From Cytophagaceae bacterium ABcell3 (GTDB lineage Bacteria; Bacteroidota; Bacteroidia; Cytophagales; Cytophagaceae): DNA of 64,000 nucleotides. Under the pieces are notes generated by a model, which was given only the letters and a program-made list of their open reading frames with translations, was not told the DNA's origin and made no database searches. Both the position numbers and the translations under genes were made by a program. Positions 1 to 10,200 of this stretch are shown here, piece after piece. The stretch covers positions 3,928,584 through 3,992,583 of the forward strand of contig CP133159.1 in the NCBI GenBank assembly GCA_030913385.1, written 5' to 3'. The first letter of the stretch is position 1. Each line of letters begins with the position of its first letter.

Positions 1-329
1 CCTATTCCGAACAATAGTATTGCTTCAAATAAGATAGTAGCATAATTATATGGCTTTGGGTTTTTCTTTCCAATTACAAGGGAAAAAAAGGTAGAAACAA
101 AAGATCCAAAAATAAACATAAACAACCATACGGCGAGAATAAATACTTGATGCCAATGATTTTTAGCTATTTCCTCTGACAATATAGCCATATGGCCTGT
201 TACATTGGTTGTCAACACATAAAATGCCATAATACTGGCTACATTGACAATACCTGCCGTGGTAGACAGGTAAGAAGCCAATCGGATGTTATCGTTAAAT
301 GTTCTGTATTTTCCTATTTTTCTATACAT
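1..329 (-). CDS. YoaK-family (DUF1275) membrane protein, 3' end outside window
   Basis: I translated this reading frame by hand. It begins at ATG on the minus strand at 329 and stays open to the window edge (109 codons visible), so the C-terminal part is missing. The N-terminus reads MYRKIGKYRTFNDNIRLASY, followed by a hydrophobic stretch with TTAGIVNVAS and LTTNVTGH, then a second membrane segment (VFILAVWLFMFIFGSFVST). The N-V-T-G-H motif after a first helix is typical of the DUF1275/YoaK inner-membrane family, whose transported substrate is unknown. The start lies 13 nt downstream of the stop of the lipoprotein gene at 343-765 on the same strand, so the two probably share a transcript. The family call is from motif recognition; function is not inferred. 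Confidence 0.75.
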   Translation of the reverse strand, partial: MYRKIGKYRTFNDNIRLASYLSTTAGIVNVASIMAFYVLTTNVTGHMAILSEEIAKNHWHQVFILAVWLFMFIFGSFVSTFFSLVIGKKNPKPYNYATILFEAILLFGI

Positions 330-342
330 TCAATACCTGTTT

Positions 343-765
343 TTAATCGTTTATCACATTACTTTTCTGAAAGAATAGCCGGGCTACTCCTTTAATCTCC
401 ATTCCAATATCGATATTTAATTCCAGCGCCTCCTCATCAAGGTTAGTAATATCATACACCTCAGGTTCACCGTCAGAGTACTTTAACTTTAAGATATGTC
501 CCCTTCCTAAAAGCGTCCAATCGCCTTGGGCAACTGCTCCTTCCTTATTAGTGATCTCAAAAGAGTGATCGGGGCGAAAAACCCATACTTCTGTCTCATG
601 TCTCCTAATTTCTCTATGACCGTGATCTTGCAGCTTTTTCACCTCATAATCCTCATATTCTGACTTGACTTCAACCCATTTGCCCAGAATTTTTTCTTCA
701 GGATGGTCAGAGCAGGAGGTTAAAAGAATGGGGAACAATAAAAATAAAATAAACCTATTAATCAT
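343..765 (-). CDS. Small lipocalin-like lipoprotein
   Basis: A 140-residue protein with a lipoprotein signal: a hydrophobic run after MINRF ends in the lipobox LLTSC (Cys at about residue 18), so it should be acylated and anchored in the envelope. The mature part starts with ILGKWVEV and contains FEITNKEG and GDWTLLG, the pattern of the lipocalin-like proteins common in Bacteroidota, where G-x-W and a series of beta strands form a small barrel. No ligand can be deduced. It is upstream of and probably co-transcribed with the YoaK-like gene. Confidence 0.7.
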   Translation of the reverse strand: MINRFILFLLFPILLTSCSDHPEEKILGKWVEVKSEYEDYEVKKLQDHGHREIRRHETEVWVFRPDHSFEITNKEGAVAQGDWTLLGRGHILKLKYSDGEPEVYDITNLDEEALELNIDIGMEIKGVARLFFQKSNVIND

Positions 766-1043
766 ATACCTATGTTAATTTATAGAAGTCCAAACATGGA
801 CTTCCTTTATCTCCAATAAAATAATGATGGAAAATCGAGGCGGAATACTGAACCTTATAACGGCCTTACCTCTTTCAAGAACTTAAGGAAAAGAGCTTCT
901 TGTTATAGTATTATAACCTTGTCAGGAACAACGTTAGTCCAAGATTAATTCATTTAAGGTTACAAAAAAACAAGTTTTTTTTACTCTAGCAAATTATTAT
1001 AAAATTTTTAGCAATCGAAAAATAAGGCACCCTCCATCTTTGA

Positions 1044-1907
1044 ATGGCGTTTTTTTCAGATTCTTCAGGTATATTTGCACATTGTTCAGTTATACTAATA
1101 CTTGGTTTAATGGGTTTTGATCCGGCTCATATCAATATTTTAGATACCGACCAGAGCTATACACAACAGACAACTCTGAAAAATATGGCTTCTGGGATAT
1201 ATCCTCTGCCATTGTCATTGAGGAAACACATGTATCCCCCTGTACACCTTCAGCAAAATATTCAATCGTTTATTGATAGAATCAACACAGGCATCACCTT
1301 TTTAGGAAGTGGCAACTATCATTATCTATCATACTTTCTGATAAAGAAAATCAAAGAACCTTTTTCACTTATACTTATTGACCACCATTCTGACGCTATA
1401 ACTTCAGATTTTTTGCATTGTGGAAACTGGGTTGCCAAAGCTTTGGAAAGTAACCCTCTTTTGATTTCTGTTTTAATGATCGGAGTACACGACCGATATC
1501 CAAACTTATTAAAAAGCCAATCTTTTTCAGACAAAATCATATACATACCCACCTCAGAATTAAACTGTTCACTGTTACCTAAATTAAATGCACTTACACC
1601 AACCTTGCCTCTTTATATAAGCATAGACAAAGATGCCTTAAAGGATGAATCTGCAAAAACAGATTGGGACCATGGTTGTATGACATTAGCACAGTTAAGT
1701 GACATTCTACATACTTTAAGAAAGCACACCATTGTAGGCGTAGATATTTGCGGGGAACTTCCTGTGCCTAAAAACAAAGAAGCCTGCCAATTGAACCAAA
1801 CAGCTAATTTAGTCATCCTTGAGGCACTACAAGCGAAAAATAATGTTGTTCCCCTCCACCCTACTAACACTGACGATGATGGATTTTTCCCCGAAAAAAG
1901 TGCCTAA
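1044..1907 (+). CDS. Arginase/ureohydrolase-fold protein of unknown substrate
   Basis: A 287-residue protein with the complete metal-binding set of the arginase/agmatinase superfamily: His93 in GNYHY, Asp113/His115/Asp117 in DHHSD, and Asp195/Asp197 in SIDKD. The later segment DWDHGCMTL fits the family, but the usual Pro after the last metal loop is absent. These enzymes hydrolyse guanidino compounds such as arginine, agmatine or formimidoylglutamate at a dinuclear Mn centre; which one applies here cannot be told. The N-terminus is unusual: the first 22 residues look like an extension, and ATG at 1110 (MGFDP) is a plausible alternative start. Neither start has a clear Shine-Dalgarno site. No other nitrogen-metabolism gene is adjacent. 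Confidence 0.75.
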   Translation: MAFFSDSSGIFAHCSVILILGLMGFDPAHINILDTDQSYTQQTTLKNMASGIYPLPLSLRKHMYPPVHLQQNIQSFIDRINTGITFLGSGNYHYLSYFLIKKIKEPFSLILIDHHSDAITSDFLHCGNWVAKALESNPLLISVLMIGVHDRYPNLLKSQSFSDKIIYIPTSELNCSLLPKLNALTPTLPLYISIDKDALKDESAKTDWDHGCMTLAQLSDILHTLRKHTIVGVDICGELPVPKNKEACQLNQTANLVILEALQAKNNVVPLHPTNTDDDGFFPEKSA

Positions 1908-2029
1908 TAATTATCTTTAGGCATCTTTTTAACCTTTAAAATGGGAATGAGCAAAAGACACTGATGCGCTACAGGTATTAAGAAACTTTCAAGGAAAGCA
2001 AAATTGTTTTCAATATAAAAAGGAGGAGT

Positions 2030-2236
2030 ATGGAGAACAATAATAATATGGAAAAGGTCAGGCAGAACAAAAACTTAAAAGGGCCAGAAGCCAGAAAGCA
2101 TGTAAACCTGTTTGACGCTCAAGAGGTAAAATATTATGCCACTAAATTTGGCGTAACTCAAGAAGATATTGAAGAGGCCATTTATATGGTTGGCGATAAA
2201 ATTGAAAACATAAAAACTTTCTTAAATAAAAAGTAA
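2030..2236 (+). CDS. DUF3606-like small protein
   Basis: A 68-residue basic protein. The segment from VNLFDAQEVKYYATKFGVT to IKTFLNKK matches the DUF3606 pattern (D-x-x-E-x-x-Y-x-x-x-x-F-G-V-T plus a helical end). Function is unknown. A strong AAGGAGGA at about 2019-2027 sits only two bases before ATG 2030 and 20 bases before the next in-frame ATG at 2048, so neither start has ideal spacing. The gene ends at a strong terminator shared with the convergent DUF72 gene. Confidence 0.65.
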   Translation: MENNNNMEKVRQNKNLKGPEARKHVNLFDAQEVKYYATKFGVTQEDIEEAIYMVGDKIENIKTFLNKK

Positions 2237-2240
2237 AACC

Positions 2241-2275
2241 AAAAGCCCCCTTGCCTATAAAGAGGGGCTTTTTTC
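2241..2275. terminator. Bidirectional terminator
   Basis: Perfect inverted repeat AAAAGCCCC / GGGGCTTTT (arms 2241-2249 and 2264-2272) with T-runs on both sides, between the convergent genes ending at 2236 and 2280. Confidence 0.85.
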
Positions 2276-2279
2276 TATT

Positions 2280-3155
2280 TCACTTATTTAATGTTTCAGG
2301 AATCTTCAAATCCAGGTCAAAGGCTTGGTTCAGTTTTTCAATAAAATAAGCAGATAAAAGTGGGGACTCCTTCTCCACATTCTGATGAACAAAAAAGAAT
2401 AGTTCTTTTAAACCATGATCTCTCCAAACCTTAATCCGCTCCAGCCACTCATCCAGACGGGTATAATCACTTGCATGGTTCGCTCCTACGTATCTTATAA
2501 AGGCCGTAGGTGATGTCAAACGCATATGCAACATATCCCTTCTCCCAGCTGTGTCCACAATAATGTTTGTAATGTGATTGTCTTCAAGTAGCTGGTAAAA
2601 CTGCTCCGCAATATCCTGATTGCTAAACCACTCTTGATTACGAACTTCCAGCGCCAAAGGAATTCCTTTGGGAAATTCCCGAACAAACTTTTCGACCCTG
2701 TCAAAGTCTTTAGGTTTAAAATTGTCGTGCATTTGCAGAAAGACCATACCCAGTTTTTCCTCAAACTTACTTACCGCATCGCAAAAAGCTTCTGTTGGCT
2801 GTCGGACATCAATAAGGCGTTTATAGTGGCTTATTGAATTAGTCAATTTGGGAAAGAACTTAAACCCTTCTGGCGTCTTATTCTTCCAGGTTTCAACTTG
2901 TGCGCTAGAAGGGGCATTATAAAAAGTAGCATTTAGCTCAATACTGTTAAACTGTGTAGAGTAATAACCCAGTTCATCTTTTGTACCTCTTGGATAGAAA
3001 TTTTTCAAATCAGTCCTGTTCCACTTTGCACATCCCACATACACTTCAAATGCGGAACCTCCCCTACTTTTCTGCAAGATATCATATGTTCGTGGGTGAT
3101 CTTTAGGAAGCGAAAAATCTACTTCTTCAGGATTATCTACCTTACCAAATTTCAT
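2280..3155 (-). CDS. DUF72 (YecE-like) protein
   Basis: A 291-residue protein with the TIM-barrel-like DUF72 signature: YVGCAKWNR near residue 40, FYPRGTKDELGYYS, FNSIELNATFY, then FKFFPKLTNSISH, a later ALEVRNQEW and C-terminal LFFFVHQNVE. Length and motif order match the Bacteroidota members. The family is widespread but has no firmly established reaction. It appears monocistronic and is separated from its convergent neighbour by the terminator at 2241-2275. Confidence 0.85.
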   Translation of the reverse strand: MKFGKVDNPEEVDFSLPKDHPRTYDILQKSRGGSAFEVYVGCAKWNRTDLKNFYPRGTKDELGYYSTQFNSIELNATFYNAPSSAQVETWKNKTPEGFKFFPKLTNSISHYKRLIDVRQPTEAFCDAVSKFEEKLGMVFLQMHDNFKPKDFDRVEKFVREFPKGIPLALEVRNQEWFSNQDIAEQFYQLLEDNHITNIIVDTAGRRDMLHMRLTSPTAFIRYVGANHASDYTRLDEWLERIKVWRDHGLKELFFFVHQNVEKESPLLSAYFIEKLNQAFDLDLKIPETLNK

Positions 3156-3328
3156 TTTATAAAATTTAAAAGTGCTGCAAAACTAATGCTGTGAATTTAG
3201 TTACTTTCTAAAGCAGGAACAAAACATTATTAACAGGAAGTGTATTGGTCATCTAATGCATAATCCAGATTAAAACTGCCTATATACTGGCATACTTATT
3301 GTTTATCCTTTAAAAACGTAAACAGCCC

Positions 3329-3704
3329 ATGAAACATTTTTTTATACTTTTTTTATTCCCACTTCTTTTAGGCTCATGCCATCGATTAGCCATTGCCACA
3401 AATTCCTCTGTACCTTTCTATAAAATCCCGGAAAAAGAAGTCCCTAAACAAGCAGTAAGACCTAAGCCACGGCCAAAACAGCACACCGTAATAAGACCAA
3501 CACGACCACCTGCAAAATACCAAGGTGACCAAAATAGGTGCCGGTGCGGTCAAAGCAGAAGCAGTAGCGGCGCAGGAACTAATCATCAACAACGATGTCC
3601 TAAACATAAGTAAGACCTTTGAAGGATTAACGCTATGCAAGGTGACTAGAGCCTTGCACAGAGTCGCACTTAAGATCAAGCACTTGCCCATCATTGTGGC
3701 TTAA
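3329..3704 (+). pseudogene. Small lipoprotein gene, probably frameshifted
   Basis: The frame starting at ATG 3329 encodes a convincing lipoprotein signal (MKHFFILFLFPLLLGSC) and a Pro/Lys/Arg-rich stretch, but after about 3520 it becomes Cys/Arg/Ser-rich and stops at 3613. In the next forward frame, open from 3492 to a TAA at 3702-3704, the translation is well formed: IGAGAVKAEAVAAQELIIN, then SKTFEGLTLCKV and ending HLPIIVA. The simplest reading is one gene broken by an indel between about 3492 and 3610; a sequencing error would look the same. No family is recognised for either half. An antisense frame here looks like a shadow. Confidence 0.5.
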
Positions 3705-3711
3705 CGCGTAA

Positions 3712-4236
3712 TTAACGCAACATGATCCCTAGAAGGTATTTTTTAGACACATCCAATAAGTCAAAAACAAGACTAACTTCCACTATTCGGAAAAAATCAG
3801 GTTCTTCGAACAAAATACGCGCATCATTTTTAATAAATTCATAGGTACGGGGATGCACGTCCTTAACTTTGGTAGGATGGTGAACAAGACAGTTCCTAAC
3901 ACCTTTGTACAGCTCCAACTTTTCCCACTCCCCCTGCACATGCCCTAGCTCAAACTGAAGGTCATTTTTTAAAAACTCATGGAATTGATAAATACGATTT
4001 AGCTTACGCACCCGTTTTGCCAAGCCATGATTATCTTCTGTCAATATTTCACAGTACCGTCTCAAAGAAAATTCTGAAAAAGACCATATTGTAGTAAAAA
4101 GCGCGTTTCGAATAAAGAATGGTGTGAAATCAGTAGCTTTATGTTTTTCAGCTAATAAGGCAGATTTTTGAACATATTGTTCAAGTCCTGAAAACTCTTC
4201 AAGAAGCACTTGCCTAAAGTTTTCAACAGCATTCAT
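3712..4236 (-). CDS. HEPN-like protein with an RNxxxH motif
   Basis: A 174-residue, mostly alpha-helical protein not assigned to a named family. It has R114-N-x-x-x-H119 (VRNCLVH) in a predicted helix after ELYKGVRN, the R[N/D]xxxH motif that forms the active site of HEPN RNases, and a hydrophobic helical N-terminal half (FFIRNALFTTIWSFSEFSLRR). Its ATG overlaps the stop of the porin gene by four bases (ATGA), so it is translationally coupled to it. That placement is odd for a toxin, and no antitoxin is adjacent, so it may be a non-toxic structural relative. Assignment rests on one motif and helix content. Confidence 0.45.
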   Translation of the reverse strand: MNAVENFRQVLLEEFSGLEQYVQKSALLAEKHKATDFTPFFIRNALFTTIWSFSEFSLRRYCEILTEDNHGLAKRVRKLNRIYQFHEFLKNDLQFELGHVQGEWEKLELYKGVRNCLVHHPTKVKDVHPRTYEFIKNDARILFEEPDFFRIVEVSLVFDLLDVSKKYLLGIMLR

Positions 4237-5438
4237 ATTCCTAACTCCATCTGCACCCCAGCGCTCCAGAAGTTCCTCATATGCTCTGCCAAAGCCCCTG
4301 TTTGATTGTGAAAGGAGACATTTGCCTGAACTTTTAGCCTATGATTTCTTATATACCTGGTCACGCCTGCAGTATAAACATCTTCCGCAAAAGCGAATAA
4401 CGACACATCTTCTCCAGGGTCAGCACTGGCAAAACGTCCAGCCACTTCAAAGTCATTTTTAAAAAGATAACTCATTTGAAAAAGCTTGCCATTTCCCGTA
4501 ATAATATGTCGGGCTTGTCCTTCAGGATTATACGTTACAGGATCGTTGACATTTCTGTGCATAAACTCGGTATAAAAAGCAAAGCCTCTGTACTTAAGCA
4601 AAGCATCAAAAATATAAGTATGAATATCCCGCTCTTCAAAAAGGTCCAAACCAATTTGCCCACCAGTCCTACGAGCCCTTTCATTAAAATTGTACCCTCC
4701 AGCCAAAGCAATTTTTGGGCTTTCCTCCCTTGCTAAGTCTCCTTCAAACAAATCACCCATATTGGTAAAATTCCCTAACGGCAAGAGTTCTAACCGCCCC
4801 GTATAGGAAAGTCCTGGGTTGGTAAAGTTTACATTTCTACCATCGCCTCCTGTTAAAGCTCCTTTTAAAATATAATGAAACCTCCCTATATTATTTAGGT
4901 AATGAAACTGAAAGCCAAAATCACGATCAATATTATATAGCACATTTACAATAGACCGATCTATAAATTGCTGGTCACCAGAAGATATAACCCTTTGTCT
5001 ATTTCCAGGAAGTTTGGTTTGCCCAAAAATAAGTATTAAATTTCTGTTAGGCCTATAAAACACAACCGCATCCCTCACCACATTAGGGCTTTCATTGATA
5101 GGTGAGTTATGGCGCACAGACCAATCCATATCGCCACGGGAAAAAGATAATTGTATTAAGTAGGTCAGCTTGGGGTGATACATAAAACCTTCAAAGCGGA
5201 GACGTAACCTTCTCACCCTTGCCTCAAGCTCTGATGCCGACAAATCGCTTCCTGAAACACTGTTATACACAGCCCGGTTTTGCATCCGGAATCTGAAATT
5301 GATTGAAAATATGCTATCTGGCGCTACCACCTCCATACCTCGTTTAAATGAAGTCATTGGAGCAGAAGGAGTCTGCTGAGCTTCTGCCGCAAAAGAGACC
5401 AAAGCCAGTAACATCAAAAGATAAAAGCACTTATTCAT
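4233..5438 (-). CDS. OprP/OprO-like outer-membrane porin
   Basis: A 401-residue protein with a signal peptide (cleavage near AEAQQ). The body matches the phosphate-selective porin O/P family: RMQNRAVYN, RVRRLRLRFEGFMYHPKLTY, RDAVVFYRPNRNLILIFGQ and FIDRSIVNVLY, followed by alternating aromatic beta strands and ending in MELGI, a plausible barrel terminus. Anion selectivity is known for Pseudomonas homologues but is not shown here. No phosphate-uptake genes are adjacent. It is first in a two-gene unit with the HEPN-like gene. Confidence 0.8.
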   Translation of the reverse strand: MNKCFYLLMLLALVSFAAEAQQTPSAPMTSFKRGMEVVAPDSIFSINFRFRMQNRAVYNSVSGSDLSASELEARVRRLRLRFEGFMYHPKLTYLIQLSFSRGDMDWSVRHNSPINESPNVVRDAVVFYRPNRNLILIFGQTKLPGNRQRVISSGDQQFIDRSIVNVLYNIDRDFGFQFHYLNNIGRFHYILKGALTGGDGRNVNFTNPGLSYTGRLELLPLGNFTNMGDLFEGDLAREESPKIALAGGYNFNERARRTGGQIGLDLFEERDIHTYIFDALLKYRGFAFYTEFMHRNVNDPVTYNPEGQARHIITGNGKLFQMSYLFKNDFEVAGRFASADPGEDVSLFAFAEDVYTAGVTRYIRNHRLKVQANVSFHNQTGALAEHMRNFWSAGVQMELGI

Positions 5439-5585
5439 TAAAACTGAAAGAATATATTGAATGGTACCAATATTAAGAAAATGTTAACTCAAAGTTAAGA
5501 AATTGTTAATTCATCTTTCCAAGCAAAATGATTATTTAGCAGGAAATTTTCATTTCACTAAAAAATACAGCTAATTTGAAACTGA

Positions 5586-5690
5586 ATTATGCGATAGGTT
5601 TCGTCATAAGGAGCAAAGAAACAATAGATCAGCGTTTTTGAGTCGTAAAGTAGCAGCGCTATGGCGAAGACACAAATATGACATAGGCCA
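5586..5690 (-). repeat. MITE-like dispersed repeat, copy A (one end degenerate)
   Basis: Begins with AATTATGCGATAG (5586-5598). Read on the minus strand it follows copy B at 31276-31425: both have TCATATTTGTGTCTT, then ATAGCG, then a purine-rich stretch ending at the terminal CTATCGCATAATTC. The other end cannot be recognised. It lies in the 330-nt gap before the YfeH-type transporter, whose remainder shows nothing else recognisable. Confidence 0.6.
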
Positions 5691-5768
5691 CTAATTTTAA
5701 GTTACTCCACTAATAAACAGAGAATTATCACACATTTCAGGTTTAAATCCAAACATACTGGAATATCA

Positions 5769-6788
5769 TTGAAAAGTTTAACCGAAAAATTTAAGAACAC
5801 TTCATCTTTGGCTGCAAGGTTTGGCGTGGACTGGTTTCTACTGGCACTCATAGCAATGATAGTGGCTGCGAGATTTTGGCCTGGACCAGGAATTCAGGAA
5901 GGCACTTTTTCACTGAGCCAAATTGCCAGATATGGTGTTTCGGGAATCTTCTTTTTATATGGATTAAAGCTAAGTCCCGAGAAGCTTAGGGCTGGGCTTA
6001 GTAGCTGGAAAGTGCACATTGTAGTCCAGTTGAGTACATTTTTATTGTTCCCATTAATTATCCTACCCTCCTATCCATTGTATCAAGGAACGGAGCATGA
6101 ACTCCTATGGCTCGGCATTTTTTATTTGGCAGCACTTCCCTCCACCGTTTCATCTTCTGTAGTAATGGTTTCCATTGCTGGAGGCAATATTCCGGCAGCT
6201 ATTTTTAATGCCAGCATATCAAGTTTGGCAGGAATCATCATTACCCCACTTTGGATGGGTGTTTTTCTGACAGCAAACCCTGAAGCTTTTGATTTCTTAA
6301 ATGTATTTGGCAGCTTACTTATCCAGGTTTTGGTTCCTGTTATTTTGGGTTTAATACTCAATAGGTACTGGGGCGCCTTTGCCGAGCGGCAAAAAACAAA
6401 GCTTAAATTTTTTGATCAATTTGTCATCCTACTCATCATTTACACCTCTTTCAGCGACTCTTTTGCCCAAGATATGTTTTCTGGGATAAGCAAATCGGAC
6501 TTACTTTTGTTAGGAGGTGCTATGTTAGCCCTCTTTTTCCTTGTTTATGGGATTATGCATTTTATTAGTAAACTACTAAAGTTTAGCCAAGCTGATCAAT
6601 CTACCACCATTTTTTGCGGATCAAAAAAATCTCTTGTACATGGCACGGTCATGTCAAAAGTGCTTTTTCCTGACCCCACCATTATTGGAGTAGTACTCCT
6701 ACCCACCATGGTTTACCATGCCATGCAGTTACTGATCACAAGTATAGTGGCCAGAAAAATAGCTAGAAAAAAAACCTTACAAGCATAA
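5769..6788 (+). CDS. YfeH-type bile acid:sodium symporter family transporter
   Basis: A 339-residue inner-membrane protein with about nine or ten hydrophobic segments and no signal peptide. Features of the SBF-like/YfeH branch include GVSGIFFLYGLKLSPEKL, LAALPSTVSSSVVMV, NIPAAIFNASISSLAG and the C-terminal FCGSKKSLVHGT. Such proteins are secondary transporters; bile acids are only the family name and the real substrate is unknown. The start is TTG at 5769, chosen because no in-frame ATG precedes the conserved N-terminal region. Confidence 0.85.
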   Translation: MKSLTEKFKNTSSLAARFGVDWFLLALIAMIVAARFWPGPGIQEGTFSLSQIARYGVSGIFFLYGLKLSPEKLRAGLSSWKVHIVVQLSTFLLFPLIILPSYPLYQGTEHELLWLGIFYLAALPSTVSSSVVMVSIAGGNIPAAIFNASISSLAGIIITPLWMGVFLTANPEAFDFLNVFGSLLIQVLVPVILGLILNRYWGAFAERQKTKLKFFDQFVILLIIYTSFSDSFAQDMFSGISKSDLLLLGGAMLALFFLVYGIMHFISKLLKFSQADQSTTIFCGSKKSLVHGTVMSKVLFPDPTIIGVVLLPTMVYHAMQLLITSIVARKIARKKTLQA

Positions 6789-7208
6789 TACTTTATTTAA
6801 ACAAGTTTTTTTTAACAAAAATTACTTGTTCAAACATGTATATAACAGAAAAATAGCATTTTTTCCTTAAAAAAATACCACAATAAAAAACGGTGTATAT
6901 CACTCAATTACTCTCAAAACTTACCTCAAACCAACAAAAGAGTCTGGTTTACGTAAAACAAAAACACTACTAAACTTATTATAGAGAGTAAATTTCCCAA
7001 AAAGCATCTAAGTAAACACCCTTATCAAGGGGGAAAGGTTAATATAAATTTATAACAACCGACGTAGGTTTGCTGTCTGAAGAAGTAAGTCCTTACTTAA
7101 TAAATTTATAACTTTTCCAATATTTTTAAAATATAAATATTTAAATTTAACCTTGTAAAATTTTAAGCTATATATTATTTTTAAATATATCCATTAAAAT
7201 CATTCCAT
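6789..7208. other. 420-nt AT-rich leader of the GH5 gene
   Basis: No coding frame recognised. Contains a perfect 7-bp inverted repeat (AAGTAAG TC CTTACTT, 7083-7098) and TAAATTTATAAC twice in direct orientation (about 7045 and 7101). These could be regulatory for the cellulase gene, but nothing identifies a binding protein. Confidence 0.3.
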
Positions 7209-10200
7209 ATGATACACCTTTACATTAAAGCGAAAAATAAACTCTTTTTAAGTTTTATATTTTTCGCTAGTGCCTTAGTTTCAGTAGCTCAAACCCCTGT
7301 AGACTATAATGGAAAGCTCAAGTTGGTAGACAACCAATTGAGCAGCGAATGTGGAAACCCTGTACAACTTAGGGGTATGAGTACACATGGGCCACAATGG
7401 TATGGACTATGTGTTACAGAAGAAGCCCTGGATGTGATGCAAAATGATTGGGGCGCAAGTATATTCCGTCTGGCCATGTATGTTGAATCAGGAGGTTATC
7501 TTGAAGACCCCGAATACTGGCGTAACTGGATAGACAATTGGGTAGATGAAACAGGCAGGCGTGGCATGTATTGTATGATCGATTGGCATATTTTGTCTGA
7601 TGGTAACCCACTAACCAACCTAGAGCCAGCAAAAGAGTTCTGGGAGTATATGTCTTCCAAGCATGCTGGAAAAGATCACGTACTTTATGAAATTTGTAAC
7701 GAACCTAACGGCCCTGAAGGGACTTGGGAGAACACCAAAGCATACGCTGAAGAAATAATTCCAATTATACGTGCCAACGACCCAGAAACAGTAATCATGG
7801 TTGGTACCCCCAATTGGAGCGGTACCCCTTGGGACGTAATCGGAAACGAGCTGGAAGGGGATCTGGCATACAATGTCATGTATTCTTTTCACTTTTACTC
7901 AGGCACACACGGCGACCGCTTAAACGACTTGAGCAATACCCTTAGTCAAATTCCTATTTTTGCTACAGAATGGGGAACCAGTGCCGCTTCCGGTGATGGT
8001 GGCTTTAACGAAGAGGTTACCAATGCCTATATGGATGTTTTCAATGGCAACAACCCGGCAGGAATCACAGTTAGCTGGTGTAATTGGAGCTGGACGCACA
8101 AAGATGAAACCTCTGCGGCTTTAACTCCTGGTTCATGCGACTCCAGAGACTACAACAGCGTGACCCAATCTGGGGAACTGGTAAAATACCACATGCAAAA
8201 TCCAGAAAACACTTTCCTTCCTTGTACTCCAGAACCTAATATTACCAGTCAACCGCAAATGCAGATAGCAAGAATTGGCGAATCTGCTTCTTTTTCCGTT
8301 AGTGCTACCGGCGAAGATCTAAACTTTCAATGGCAAAGAGATGGCGAGGATATCTCCGGTGCCACCAGCAGAAACTTTACCATAGAAGAGGTAAGTGAAT
8401 CTGACTTTGGTGAATACACTGTAGTAATATACAACAGCCACGGAACCACTACCAGCACACCGGTTCAGCTAAGAATGTGGCAAGAAGGCCCTTACCATGG
8501 AGCTCCTGTTCAATTACCAGGTCGTATACAAGCCCAAGATTATGATATCGGGGGACAAGACGTCTCCTATTACGATACAAGTCCAGGAAATACAGGTGGC
8601 GCCTATCGTGATGACGATGTAGATATAGAAGTAGCGATGGACAGCGAAGGCAGTTATAACGTCGGTTGGACTGAGGAAGGTGAATGGTTAAACTATTCGG
8701 TGGAAGTTACAGCAGAAGGTACTTATGATTTTGAATTTAGGGTAGCTTCCAATGAGTCAGACAAAAACTTTAGCGTTGAACTCAATGGTGAAACAATTAT
8801 TGAAACAGTAGATGTACCTAACACTGGCGGCTGGCAAACCTGGCAGACTATAACCATTAATGACGTAGAACTTCCGGAAGGAGAGCACATTTTGAGAATA
8901 CGCTTCAACACGGACGCTATCAACCTCAACTACTTTGATGTTACTACTGATGTTGTTGACTGTAATGGAGACATGAACGGGACAGCAGCCATAGACGATT
9001 GTGGAGAGTGTGCAGGAGGAAACACTGGAATAGAACCGGGGTATTCTTGCTCAAACCCTACAGTAACAGAAATTTCAAATACAGACCAGGAGGTATTGGC
9101 CGGTGATAATTTAACACTGGAAGTAACAGCTTCTGGACCAGATCCTATTTCTTACCAATGGTATAAAGATGGATCACAAATAGAGGGTGCTAACGAAAGC
9201 ACCTATACAATAGAAAGTGCCACCGAAGATGATGCAGGCGTGTATCATGTGGTAATCTCAAATGACAATGGAGACACTCAAAGCGATGATATTTCTGTAA
9301 CCTTTATACCAGTTGACTGTAACGGAGATCCAGAAGGAACCGCAGAAATAGATGAATGCGATGTATGCGCAGGAGGAAACACTGGTATAGAGCCTGGATA
9401 TTCCTGTTCTGAACCTCATATCGAAGACCCAGAGGAAACTGAAATTGAAGTGACCACCGGAAACCCTTTCACACTTGAAATAATTGCTTCTGGACCAGAG
9501 CCTCTTTCTTATCAATGGTATAAAGAAGACGAGCCAATAGAAGGAGCCACAGAAAGCACATTTAATGTAGAAGATGCACGTTTAGAGGATGCGGGTATTT
9601 ATTATGTAATTGTTTCAAATGACAATGGCGAAACCAGAAGCCCAGATTTTGAAGTAACGGTCAACAGCGTAGATTGCAATGGGGATACCAATGGTTCTGC
9701 CGAAGAAGATGAATGCGGTGTATGTGCCGGAGGTGAGACAGGTATTGAACCAGGGTCTTCTTGTGCACTGCCTGAAGTAGAGGATCTCTCAGCTTCAGAA
9801 ACAGAAGTTAACGAAGGCGATCCATTTACACTAGAAATTACGGCAAGTGGCCCAGGGCCTCACACTTACCAGTGGTATAGAAATGGCGAGCCTGTAGAAG
9901 GTGCAACCGAAAGTACATATACTGTTAATGAAGCTTCTGCTGACGACAAAGGATCATATTATGTAGTAATCAGCAATGAAAATGGAAGCACCCAAAGCAA
10001 TGAAATAGACATACATGTAAACCTATATGATTGCAATGGAGACCTGAATGGTACAGCAGAAATAGACGAATGTGATGTATGTGCCGGAGGTGAGACAGGC
10101 ATTGATCCAGGTTCTTCTTGTTTACAGCCAGAAATCACATCCTTTGCTAGCTCTGACACAGAGGTAAATGAAGGCGATGCGTTTACTTTAGAGGTAGTGA

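Noticed and set aside
3386-3694. 102-codon minus-strand frame
   Set aside because: Antisense of the lipoprotein gene; Cys/Leu-rich with no signal or domain, while the plus strand has a clear lipobox.
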